From positions 1,103,856 to 1,167,855 of the forward strand of contig NZ_FOYX01000001.1 of NCBI RefSeq assembly GCF_900112245.1: DNA of 64,000 bases. Reading direction: 5' to 3'. This document shows, in pieces, positions 37,096 through 45,563 of this stretch. Made by a program: the position numbers and the translations under genes. Under the pieces are notes generated by a model. It was not told where the DNA came from and ran no database searches. It saw only the letters and a program-made list of their open reading frames with translations. The stretch is from Maribacter stanieri. GTDB taxonomy: Bacteria > Bacteroidota > Bacteroidia > Flavobacteriales > Flavobacteriaceae. The stretch's first letter is position 1; each line of letters starts with the position of its first letter.

Positions 37096-38568
37096 ATGAA
37101 AAAAGTACTAATAGCCAACAGAGGTGAAATAGCATTACGGATAATGAAGACTGCCCAAAAAATGGGTATAAAAACCGTTGCTGTATATTCTGAAGTTGAC
37201 CGTCATTCGCCACATGTAAAGTTTGCAGATGAGGCAGTTTTACTTGGTCCTGCTCCTTCATCAGAATCTTATCTAGTGATGGAAAAAGTAATTAATGCAG
37301 CTAAGGGTACAGGCGCAGATGGTATTCACCCAGGCTACGGATTCTTAAGTGAAAATGTGGCTTTCGCACAAATGGTAGAGGACAACGGTATCACTTTTAT
37401 TGGACCAAAGCCTCATGCCATTAAGGTAATGGGAAATAAACTGGCAGCAAAAGAAGCGGTTCGTGATTATGATATTCCAATGGTGCCTGGTATTGAAGAA
37501 GCCATAACAGATGTTGCCTTGGCTGAAAAGGTAGCAAAGCAAATCGGTTTTCCTATCCTAATAAAAGCATCTGCAGGTGGCGGTGGTAAGGGAATGCGCG
37601 TAGTTGAAAATTTGAAGGATTTACCGGAGCAAATGCAACGGGCTATCAGTGAGGCACAAGCTGCTTTTGGCGATGGTTCCGTATTTATCGAAAAGTACGT
37701 GGGCTCGCCTAGACATATAGAAATTCAGGTCTTGGCAGATACGTATGGTAATATTGTTCATTTATTTGAACGTGAGTGTAGTGTTCAAAGAAGGCATCAA
37801 AAAGTAGTGGAAGAAGCCCCATCGGCAGTTTTGACTCCAGAAATTAGAAATGCCATGGGAGAAGCTGCAATTAAAGTAGCTAGAGCTTGCGATTATGTTG
37901 GTGCAGGTACGGTTGAGTTTTTGTTGGATGAACAGAAGAATTTTTACTTTTTGGAAATGAATACTAGGCTTCAGGTTGAACATCCTGTATCTGAGTTAAT
38001 ATCAGGTATTGATTTAGTTGAGCAGCAAATTAAAGTAGCACGTGGCGAAAAATTGGCATTTACACAAAAGGATTTGAAAATTAAAGGTCATGCACTTGAG
38101 GTACGTGTATATGCAGAAGACCCATTAGCTGATTTTATACCGAGCATTGGTACGCTATCAACCTATAAAACTCCCGTTGGTGATGGTATTCGCGTTGATG
38201 ATGGTTTTGAAGAAGGTATGGAGGTTCCTATTTACTATGACCCAATGCTTTCTAAGTTGATTACCTATGGTAAAACTAGGGAAGAAGCTATACAGTTAAT
38301 GATAACAGCAATTAATAATTACAAGGTAGAGGGTGTTGCCACAACCTTGTCTTTTGGAAAGTTTGTTTGTGAACATGAAGCCTTTACTTCTGGGAATTTT
38401 GATACTCATTTCGTTAAAAACTATTATTCTCCAGAGCTTTTAGAAAAACAGTATGCGGAAGAAAGAAGAATAGCGGCCTTAGTAGCATTGAAATTGTATT
38501 TAGAAAATGATAAGACATTAAAAATGCCGACTAAGGTTGCTTCTAATTGGCAGAAGAGTAGGATGTAA
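37096..38568 (+). CDS. Biotin carboxylase subunit of acyl-CoA (probably propionyl-CoA) carboxylase
   Basis: The 490-residue ATP-grasp enzyme carboxylates biotin with bicarbonate and ATP. It has the biotin carboxylase N-terminal motif KVLIANRGEIALRIMKTA, the glycine-rich ATP loop KASAGGGGKGMRVVE and the catalytic EMNTRLQVEHPVSE motif, followed by the C-terminal domain DPLADFIPS. The gene lies 46 bp after the carrier gene and 28 bp before the carboxyltransferase gene. The split three-subunit arrangement and the methylmalonyl-CoA mutase genes elsewhere in the window favour propionyl-CoA over acetyl-CoA as the substrate. Confidence 0.9.
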   Translation: MKKVLIANRGEIALRIMKTAQKMGIKTVAVYSEVDRHSPHVKFADEAVLLGPAPSSESYLVMEKVINAAKGTGADGIHPGYGFLSENVAFAQMVEDNGITFIGPKPHAIKVMGNKLAAKEAVRDYDIPMVPGIEEAITDVALAEKVAKQIGFPILIKASAGGGGKGMRVVENLKDLPEQMQRAISEAQAAFGDGSVFIEKYVGSPRHIEIQVLADTYGNIVHLFERECSVQRRHQKVVEEAPSAVLTPEIRNAMGEAAIKVARACDYVGAGTVEFLLDEQKNFYFLEMNTRLQVEHPVSELISGIDLVEQQIKVARGEKLAFTQKDLKIKGHALEVRVYAEDPLADFIPSIGTLSTYKTPVGDGIRVDDGFEEGMEVPIYYDPMLSKLITYGKTREEAIQLMITAINNYKVEGVATTLSFGKFVCEHEAFTSGNFDTHFVKNYYSPELLEKQYAEERRIAALVALKLYLENDKTLKMPTKVASNWQKSRM

Positions 38569-38596
38569 AATTGCAATAAGGATTTGAACGATTACA

Positions 38597-40138
38597 ATGA
38601 AAAATAATAAAGAGATATTAGCAGAGAAACTGGCGTTGGGTAAAATGGGTGGTGGTCAAGAACGTATTGACAAACAGCATGCCAAAGGAAAGTTAACTGC
38701 ATATGAACGTATTCATTTTTTGTTAGATGAAGGGTCATTTGAAGAAATGGGTGCTTTAGCAACCCACCGTACTAAAGATTTTGGTATGGAAAAACAAGTC
38801 TTTTATGGTGACGGAGTAGTAACGGGATATGGAACCATCAATGGAAGACAAGTTTGTGTTTTTGCACAGGATTTTACTGTTTTCGGTGGTGCGTTATCTG
38901 AAACCCATGCCGAGAAAATCTGTAAGATTATGGATATGGCCATGAAGATTGGTGTGCCTATGATTGGTTTAAACGATAGTGGTGGTGCACGTATTCAAGA
39001 AGGAGTTCGTTCTTTAGGTGGTTATGCTGATATTTTTCATAAGAACGTAATGGCATCAGGAGTAATTCCACAAATTTCTGCCATAATGGGTCCATGTGCC
39101 GGTGGTGCTGTATATTCACCTGCAATGACCGATTTTACTTTGATGGTAGAGAACTCCAGTTATATGTTTGTAACTGGACCAAATGTGGTTAAAACGGTTA
39201 CAAATGAAGAGGTGACTTCAGAAGAACTTGGTGGCGCGTTGATCCATGCTACTAAATCTGGGGTAACACATTTAACGGCTGCTAACGATATTCAGTGTAT
39301 CAACCAAATTAAGCAGATAATTAGTTACATGCCTCAGAACTGTGAGGATAAACTAGCTGATATTCCATTTGTACTTGGTAATGAGGTTCGTGAAGTATTA
39401 GAAGAAATTATACCTGAGAATGCAAATCAACCATACGATATGCGTAACGTCATCAACGGGATTATTGATCAAGATTCATTCTTTGAAATACACGAAGCCT
39501 ATGCTGATAATATTGTGGTAGGTTTTGCAAGACTTGGAGGTAAAAGCATTGGTGTTGTTGCCAATCAGCCTATTAGTTTGGCTGGTGTGCTTGATGTCGA
39601 TAGTTCTAAAAAAGCAGCACGTTTTACTCGTTTTTGCGATTGTTTCAATATTCCGCTTTTAGTATTGGTAGATGTTCCAGGATTTTTACCGGGTACAGAT
39701 CAAGAATGGAACGGTATTATTACAAACGGTGCTAAATTGTTGTATGCGTTAAGTGAAGCAACAGTACCTAAAGTAACTGTTATTACGCGAAAAGCATACG
39801 GTGGTGCGTATGATGTTATGAACTCCAAACATATTGGAGCCGATTTAAATTATGCGTGGCCAGGTGCAGAAATTGCGGTTATGGGCGCAAAAGGGGCAAG
39901 TGAAATTATATTTAGAAAGGAAATAAGTGCTGCTGATGATCCAGAAGCAAAACTCGCCGAAAAAGAGGCGGAGTATGCAAAGTTATTTGCTAATCCGTAT
40001 AGTGCTGCGCAAAGAGGATTTATAGATGAGGTTATTCTGCCGAAAGATACTAGGAGAAAACTCATAAAAGCGTACACTTTGCTCGAAAACAAAGTAGCGG
40101 TTTTACCTAAAAAAAAACATGGCAATATTCCATTATAG
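38597..40138 (+). CDS. Carboxyltransferase subunit of acyl-CoA (probably propionyl-CoA) carboxylase
   Basis: The 513-residue protein is the beta subunit of PccB/MmdA type. It has the acyl-CoA/carboxybiotin binding segments [39 protein letters not shown] and [17 protein letters not shown], then [19 protein letters not shown] and the crotonase-like GGAYDVM region. It transfers the carboxyl group to the acyl-CoA, giving methylmalonyl-CoA from propionyl-CoA. Residues do not allow a firm choice between propionyl- and acetyl-CoA. It converges on the lacI gene after 15 bp. Confidence 0.9.
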   Translation: MKNNKEILAEKLALGKMGGGQERIDKQHAKGKLTAYERIHFLLDEGSFEEMGALATHRTKDFGMEKQVFYGDGVVTGYGTINGRQVCVFAQDFTVFGGALSETHAEKICKIMDMAMKIGVPMIGLNDSGGARIQEGVRSLGGYADIFHKNVMASGVIPQISAIMGPCAGGAVYSPAMTDFTLMVENSSYMFVTGPNVVKTVTNEEVTSEELGGALIHATKSGVTHLTAANDIQCINQIKQIISYMPQNCEDKLADIPFVLGNEVREVLEEIIPENANQPYDMRNVINGIIDQDSFFEIHEAYADNIVVGFARLGGKSIGVVANQPISLAGVLDVDSSKKAARFTRFCDCFNIPLLVLVDVPGFLPGTDQEWNGIITNGAKLLYALSEATVPKVTVITRKAYGGAYDVMNSKHIGADLNYAWPGAEIAVMGAKGASEIIFRKEISAADDPEAKLAEKEAEYAKLFANPYSAAQRGFIDEVILPKDTRRKLIKAYTLLENKVAVLPKKKHGNIPL

Positions 40139-40153
40139 TAGTATGGTGGCATT

Positions 40154-41179
40154 TTAAACTCGTAATGAAGAATCCCTTACTATAAGGCTAGTCTTAATTT
40201 CTACCGTTTTAGTCATTACATCATTACTAGGGGCTTCAATCTCCTCTATTAAGAATCGTACGGCTGTACGCCCAATTTTATCTCCTGGCTGGTCTACCGT
40301 AGTTAATGAGGGACTAATTATGGTTGAGTTAATAGAGTTACTGAACCCTACCACAGCAATTTCTTCAGGTATTTTGACCTTAAATTTATGTAGCGCTTTA
40401 ATGGCACCAATTGCGGCATTGTCGGTAATTGCAAAAATAGCATCCGGGCGTTTTTTCATGCTTAATAGAATATTCGTCAATCGTCTACCATTGGCTAATG
40501 AAATATCTTCGGTACTTAAAATTAGCTTGTCCCGTACAGGAATATTGTATTGGTTTAATGCACGTAAGTAACCGGCATATCTCTTTTCAGAATTATATGA
40601 GTTTTCTGTTTCTTTAATAATGGCAATTCGTTCTTTTCCTAATTCAATTAAATGTTCAACCGCATTAAATGCAGCTTCTTCTTCATTGATAACTATTTGT
40701 GTACATGGAATTTTACTAGATACTTTATCAAACAATACTAATGGAATCCTATTAAAAACTTTTAGTACCTCTTCTAATTTAGTTGTTTTACGAGCCAAAG
40801 ACATTAAAATACCATCAACTCCAAATTGGGTCATCGTATTCAACATTTCTACCTGTTTTATTTCATCATTGTTAGATTCTGATATAATAACCCTGTAACC
40901 GCGTAGTTCTGCTTCTTCTATAACCCCTTTTAAAATAGTGGATGTGAATAGATGGGAGATGTTGGGTACTATAACTCCTAATATATGTGTTTCGCGAGAA
41001 CGGAACCCTCTTGCAAATAAGTTAGGAACATAATTCATTTGCTTTGCCAACTTTTTCACTCTATCCTTTGTGTCTTGGCTTATATCTGGGTGGTCATTTA
41101 ATGCCCTAGAAACTGTTGAAATAGAAAGATTTAGCTCTTTTGAAAGTTCCTTTAAAGTGGTATTTCTCTTTTTGCTCAT
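40154..41179 (-). CDS. LacI family transcriptional regulator of the glycosyl-glycerate locus
   Basis: The 341-residue protein has the LacI helix-turn-helix near the N-terminus (TLKELSKELNLSISTVSRAL, then the hinge NYVPNLFARGF). The periplasmic-binding-protein-like core (about 62-341) follows, with ILGVIVPNISHLFTSTILKG, FGVDGILMSLARK and PDAIFAITDNAAIGAIKAL. It is divergent from the TonB receptor, and two LacI-type operator-like sequences lie between the genes. I infer repression of the transport and breakdown genes until an inducer such as a glycosyl-glycerate or its breakdown product is bound. Confidence 0.88.
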   Translation of the reverse strand: MSKKRNTTLKELSKELNLSISTVSRALNDHPDISQDTKDRVKKLAKQMNYVPNLFARGFRSRETHILGVIVPNISHLFTSTILKGVIEEAELRGYRVIISESNNDEIKQVEMLNTMTQFGVDGILMSLARKTTKLEEVLKVFNRIPLVLFDKVSSKIPCTQIVINEEEAAFNAVEHLIELGKERIAIIKETENSYNSEKRYAGYLRALNQYNIPVRDKLILSTEDISLANGRRLTNILLSMKKRPDAIFAITDNAAIGAIKALHKFKVKIPEEIAVVGFSNSINSTIISPSLTTVDQPGDKIGRTAVRFLIEEIEAPSNDVMTKTVEIKTSLIVRDSSLRV

Positions 41180-41236
41180 AATTGTAAATCAGTTAATTAT
41201 GATGTTTTCCTCTGAAATACAATACTACAAAATAAA

Positions 41237-41264
41237 TTGCAAACGTTTTCGCAATCGTTTGCAT
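41237..41264. promoter_or_regulatory. Tandem LacI-type operators between lacI and the TonB receptor
   Basis: Two CG-centred palindromes, 12 bp apart, fill 28 bp. The left one (core AAACGTTT, 41241-41248) lies in TTGCAAACGTTTTCGC; the right one (GCAATCGTTTGC) is at 41251-41262. The outer arms TGCAAACG (41238-41245) and CGTTTGCA (41256-41263) also form a perfect inverted repeat. The form GCAAxCGxTTGC is the usual LacI-family operator. Confidence 0.75.
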
Positions 41265-41374
41265 AGGTATCTCGTTAATTTTTGGTTAACAGAATATCAT
41301 ATTCGTATAATTTAGCTTCATAATCAACGATTTGACAATATTAATCGACTCAACTTAAAAAAAACTCAAACATT

Positions 41375-44050
41375 ATGAAGAAAATTATTTTTGCGGTAAT
41401 CGGACTTCTTTTAAGTGCAAGCTCCTTTGCACAGACCGATATTTCAGGAACTATAACAGACAGTTCAGGAGCACCAATTCCCGGTGCTAATATTTTAATT
41501 GCAGGTAGTACATCGGGTACAACATCAGATTTTGATGGTAATTTTACTTTTTCTACAGACTTAACTGGTGCTCAAGTATTGCGTATATCTTATATAGGGT
41601 TTACATCGGTAGATAAGCCGTTAACTTTAGACGGCACTTCACAAACTGTAAACATTGTACTTCAAGAAGGTGGTCAGTTATTAGATGAGGTAGTTTTAAC
41701 CGCATCCAGTACTTTTCGTTCTCAGAAGCAGGCTCCTTTATCTATTAGCTCTGTGAAGATGAAAGAAATTACTAAGCTATCCGCTAACAGTCAGGCAGAT
41801 ATTCTTAGAAGTGTGCCGGGTATTACCGCTGAAGGTGGTGGAGGTGAAACGGCAAGTAACATATTTGTTAGAGGTTTGCCTTCTGGTGGTCAGTATGTTT
41901 TCAATCCTTTACAATATGATGGTATGCCTTTGATTAGTTCTTTTGGACTAAATTCTTCTGCGCATGATGTCTACGCAAGGCCCGATATTGGATTTAAAGG
42001 TGTTGAATTTGTGCGTGGTGGTGCAGCTGTATTATATGGTGCAGGTTCTGTTGCCGGTATTATCAACTACACTAGTAAAACAGGTGATACAAACCCGGGT
42101 AATATTATCAATATAGAAGTGGCTAACCAAGGTAGAATTAAAACGGATTTTTATTCTGGTGGTCAATTAGGTGGCGAAGATTCTAACACGTACTATGCAT
42201 TTACAGGTTTTGTTCGTCATGATAGAGGTCCTATAGATGTTGGTCTTCCAACTAAAGGGGTTCAGTTTAGAGGTAATATTAAAAAGAAATTTGATAATGG
42301 TTCTTTTACTTTAAGCGGACAGTTTATTGATGATAAGGCACAATTTTATCTTCCAATTCCATTAAGTGGTGGTAGTAGAGAACGTATAAATGGTAATGAT
42401 GGAAACCCTGTAGAGCAACTTTTGACTGGTGCTTTAGCGAATACTTCATTTAATACGCCTGGTGGAACATATAACAGTCCAATAGCGGATGGTGTTGCAA
42501 CTACAGGTGGTTATTTAATGGGTGATTTCAATTACAGATTCGAAGACGATCTTAAGTTGACTTCTAAAATTAAGTATGCTAATTACAAGCATAATTTCGC
42601 TCTTTATGTAGGTGGTAATGGTGTTAACGGAAACCCTATCACACTTGATAATTATGTGGAAAGTATTGCTACTGGTAATTTAGGGTATACTGGAGCTTAC
42701 CAAAGTGGTTCGGGTTCTCAAATTAACGGTAACGATCTAGTGATTGATAATTTACATGTGGATCGTTTACGTCCGATGACAGATTACTCTGGTGAAATCA
42801 ATTTGACAAAATCTATAGAAACTGCAAATGGTGGTAACCATAACATAACTGTAGGTTCTTACATTGCTCGTACAGAGGCTGAAGATGTTAACTATCAGTA
42901 TAGAGTATTGACAGAATTCAACAATAACCCTCAATTGGTAAACTTAAATTATACCGATGCTAGTGGTAATAATGTGGTGTATTCGCAAGGCGGACTTTAT
43001 AATCGTATTGGTCAAACAGCTAATAACTTTCTATCTCAAAATAGAGTAGCATTATATGTTACAGACGAGATGATTTTGGACAGATGGCGTTTTGATGTTG
43101 GTTTCAGATGGGAGCATACAGGTGGTATAAATAGTCGTGGTGGTATAATGAGCGAAACAGTTTATACTACACCAGATATTACTACAGAATTAAGCGATGT
43201 ACAAACTGCAGATGGTACTTTCTTAAGAACGGAAGTTAATGCAAATGCATGGGCATTGTCTTTAGCTGGTTTATATGAGCTAACTGAAACAACCAACCTT
43301 TATGCTAACTTCTCTAAAGGATATTTCTTTCCGCAATTAAGAGGTTTTGCTCCTGTAGCCGGTATTTCTGAAAGTCCTTATGATGCAGAAAATATTATAC
43401 AGTTTGAAGCTGGTGCCAAGTTTGGAAATCAAAAATTCTCTGGTTCGGTAGCTGGTTACTACGTAGGTCTTAAAGATCGTATTTCTATTCGTCAGGCAAT
43501 TGTTGCAGGTCAATTAATAGATGAGACAAGAGCGGAGCAAAACACAAGAACAATAGGTATAGAGGCTACTTGGGATTACAACCTTGCACAGTATTTAAAT
43601 CTTCGTGGTAATGTAACTTATCAAGACCATGAGATTACAAAAAATACCGATTTCGATTTAGTTAACGGTACTTCTACAGAGGCTAATGTTGGTAATGAGT
43701 TGGCAAGACAACCTAATTTATTGGGTGGTTTAGGTCTGTATTATGATAATGCAGCATTTGATGCCAATTTCGGATTCAACTATACGGGAGCAAAGTTTAC
43801 AGATGATACGAATAATATAGAATTAGATGCCATTACAATTGGTAGGTTAGGTGCCGGTTATACATTTTCTAAAGAGGATAACAACCAATCGGTTCGTTTA
43901 GGGGTATCGGTTTTCAACCTTTTTGATAGCGACGGTATTACAGAAGGTAACCCAAGAGCAGGTTCAGCAGGTCAAACAGAATCTGAATTTTTTGTTGGAC
44001 GACCCATTTTACCTAGAAGATTGTTTTTAACGGCAACTTTCAATTTTTAA
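41375..44050 (+). CDS. TonB-dependent receptor for a probable glycosyl-glycerate
   Basis: The 891-residue outer-membrane receptor has a signal peptide (1-19, ending SSFAQ) and a carboxypeptidase-like domain (about 20-105). The plug follows (DILRSVPGITAEGGGG, then IFVRGLPSGGQYVFNPLQYD and VEFVRGGAAVLYGAGSVAGI), then a beta-barrel ending ALFLTATFNF-like (RRLFLTATFNF). No SusD partner is present, which fits a small substrate. It is the first gene of the LacI-controlled set; a strong terminator-like hairpin separates it from the enzyme gene. Import of mannosylglycerate or glucosylglycerate is inferred from the genes that follow. Confidence 0.85.
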   Translation: MKKIIFAVIGLLLSASSFAQTDISGTITDSSGAPIPGANILIAGSTSGTTSDFDGNFTFSTDLTGAQVLRISYIGFTSVDKPLTLDGTSQTVNIVLQEGGQLLDEVVLTASSTFRSQKQAPLSISSVKMKEITKLSANSQADILRSVPGITAEGGGGETASNIFVRGLPSGGQYVFNPLQYDGMPLISSFGLNSSAHDVYARPDIGFKGVEFVRGGAAVLYGAGSVAGIINYTSKTGDTNPGNIINIEVANQGRIKTDFYSGGQLGGEDSNTYYAFTGFVRHDRGPIDVGLPTKGVQFRGNIKKKFDNGSFTLSGQFIDDKAQFYLPIPLSGGSRERINGNDGNPVEQLLTGALANTSFNTPGGTYNSPIADGVATTGGYLMGDFNYRFEDDLKLTSKIKYANYKHNFALYVGGNGVNGNPITLDNYVESIATGNLGYTGAYQSGSGSQINGNDLVIDNLHVDRLRPMTDYSGEINLTKSIETANGGNHNITVGSYIARTEAEDVNYQYRVLTEFNNNPQLVNLNYTDASGNNVVYSQGGLYNRIGQTANNFLSQNRVALYVTDEMILDRWRFDVGFRWEHTGGINSRGGIMSETVYTTPDITTELSDVQTADGTFLRTEVNANAWALSLAGLYELTETTNLYANFSKGYFFPQLRGFAPVAGISESPYDAENIIQFEAGAKFGNQKFSGSVAGYYVGLKDRISIRQAIVAGQLIDETRAEQNTRTIGIEATWDYNLAQYLNLRGNVTYQDHEITKNTDFDLVNGTSTEANVGNELARQPNLLGGLGLYYDNAAFDANFGFNYTGAKFTDDTNNIELDAITIGRLGAGYTFSKEDNNQSVRLGVSVFNLFDSDGITEGNPRAGSAGQTESEFFVGRPILPRRLFLTATFNF

Positions 44051-44081
44051 AAAAGTTTGTTAGTTTAAGTTTAATTGATTG

Positions 44082-44118
44082 CACATTGGCAATTGGAGAA
44101 TTGTCAATGTGTTTTTTT
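44082..44118 (+). terminator. Strong hairpin with T-run after the TonB receptor (attenuator)
   Basis: A 13-bp stem (44082-44094 with 44099-44111, one G-T pair) has a 4-base loop and is followed by seven Ts. It lies 31 bp after the receptor stop and 12 bp before the enzyme's ATG, with no space for a promoter in between. It should therefore cut, but not stop, transcription into the enzyme genes. Confidence 0.8.
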
Positions 44119-44129
44119 ACCAGTAAAAT

Positions 44130-45443
44130 ATGAAGGAAGATTTATATAAGAAAGCTATTGCAGTATTAGATGCAAATTTTCAAGATGGAGGTTTTACCAT
44201 ACCAAGCGCAGGTTTATATCCTTTTCAATGGAAATGGGATTCTGGCTTTATAGCCATTGGTTTTGCCCATTATGATGTGGAAAAAGCAAAAACAGAAATG
44301 AGGACTTTGTTAGATGCCCAATGGAAAAATGGCTTTATACCACATATTGTTTTTCATACAGAAAACGATTCTTATTTTCCTGGAGCAGATTTTCATCATT
44401 CAGAATTACACCCATTATCTTCTAAAAGATATAGATCTACGGGTATGACGCAACCACCGGTAACAGGTTTTGTTTTGCAGGAAATGTATCGTATTGCCGA
44501 CGATAAAAAAGACATGCTGAATTTTATCAAAGAAGAAATTGATAAGGTGTATGCAAATCATGAATATTTCTATAAAAATAGAGATCCACAAGATGAAGGT
44601 TTAGTGTACATCTACCATAACTGGGAATCTGGTACTGATAATTCTCCGGTTTGGGATGATATATGGAAAACCATGAATCCGCCAGAATACGATTTTGTCC
44701 GAAAGGACACCACCCATGTAGATGCTTCTCAAAGACCTTCTAAGAGGGAGTACGATCATTATTTACATATTATAGATATTGCTAAGCAAAACAATTATAA
44801 CGATGCTAAAATAGCTGAGCTTTCTCCGTTTTTAGTTCAAGATCCATTGTTCAATGCCATGTTGATCAAATCTAACCAGGCATTAATAGATCTGTATATA
44901 CAGATAGGTGGTAATGAAGAAAGGATAAAGAATATTATAAAATGGCAATCTAAAAGTATTAAAAGTTTTAATGATAAGTTATTTGATGCCGACTTGGGTG
45001 CTTATGTTCATTACGATTTAAGAAATGAAAACCCAATTCGTCATATCACGTCATCATCTTTTTCTCCACTTTTCGCAAACATACCAAGTCCAGAGAGGGC
45101 TGACGTTTTAGTGAACACTATGATGGATAAGTTTGGCGGAGAGGATAAATATCTATGTGCTTCATTTGATCCTACTAATGACCGCTTTAATCCCAGAAAA
45201 TATTGGAGAGGTCCCGTATGGATAAACATGAATTGGATGCTCTTTTTAGGACTTAAAAATTATGGTTTTACTGATGTTGCTGCACGTATGAAGCAAGATA
45301 GCATTGAGCTTATCGAAAAATATGGTTTTTACGAATATTTTGATTGTAGAAAGGATACTGGAGATGAAAACCCTACTGGCTACGGCGGTAATAATTTTTC
45401 ATGGAGTGCTGCTTTATTTATTGATATGGTAAATACGGATTAA
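44130..45443 (+). CDS. GH63 mannosylglycerate/glucosylglycerate hydrolase-like enzyme
   Basis: The 437-residue protein has a (alpha/alpha)6-barrel glycosidase fold of the GH63/GH37 type and the usual length of single-domain mannosylglycerate hydrolases. Motifs seen are PFQWKWDSGF (31-40), GFIPHI (68-73), NWESGTDNSPVWDD (164-177) with the likely acid Asp170, YWRGPVWINMNW (358-369) and YEYFD (401-405), then GGNNFSWSAALFIDM. No signal peptide is present, so it is cytoplasmic. It would split mannosyl- or glucosyl-glycerate into sugar and glycerate, matching the glycerate kinase downstream. A trehalase-like activity is an alternative, but the gene context argues for a glycosyl-glycerate. Confidence 0.78.
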   Translation: MKEDLYKKAIAVLDANFQDGGFTIPSAGLYPFQWKWDSGFIAIGFAHYDVEKAKTEMRTLLDAQWKNGFIPHIVFHTENDSYFPGADFHHSELHPLSSKRYRSTGMTQPPVTGFVLQEMYRIADDKKDMLNFIKEEIDKVYANHEYFYKNRDPQDEGLVYIYHNWESGTDNSPVWDDIWKTMNPPEYDFVRKDTTHVDASQRPSKREYDHYLHIIDIAKQNNYNDAKIAELSPFLVQDPLFNAMLIKSNQALIDLYIQIGGNEERIKNIIKWQSKSIKSFNDKLFDADLGAYVHYDLRNENPIRHITSSSFSPLFANIPSPERADVLVNTMMDKFGGEDKYLCASFDPTNDRFNPRKYWRGPVWINMNWMLFLGLKNYGFTDVAARMKQDSIELIEKYGFYEYFDCRKDTGDENPTGYGGNNFSWSAALFIDMVNTD

Positions 45444-45473
45444 AGCTTTCGTATACCTCTAAAAAGTTAAATT

Positions 45474-45560
45474 ATGAATTACATTGACTACATTATAATT
45501 GCATTTTATATTCTTGGGATCTTAGGAGTTGGTTTATTGATCAAAAAGAATAAAAGCTAG
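45474..45560 (+). CDS. 28-residue peptide duplicating the transporter N-terminus
   Basis: An ATG reading frame encodes 28 residues, MNYIDYIIIAFYILG... ending LIKKNKS. The downstream symporter starts MNYIDYIIIVVYLVG, so both share their first nine residues and have a similar hydrophobic helix. The upstream DNA around each ATG is also alike (aattatgaatta). The frame stops 3 bp before the symporter's ATG. It is either a partial duplication of the 5' end of the gene or a membrane microprotein that works with the transporter. Its expression is not shown. Confidence 0.55.
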   Translation: MNYIDYIIIAFYILGILGVGLLIKKNKS

Positions 45561-45563
45561 ATT

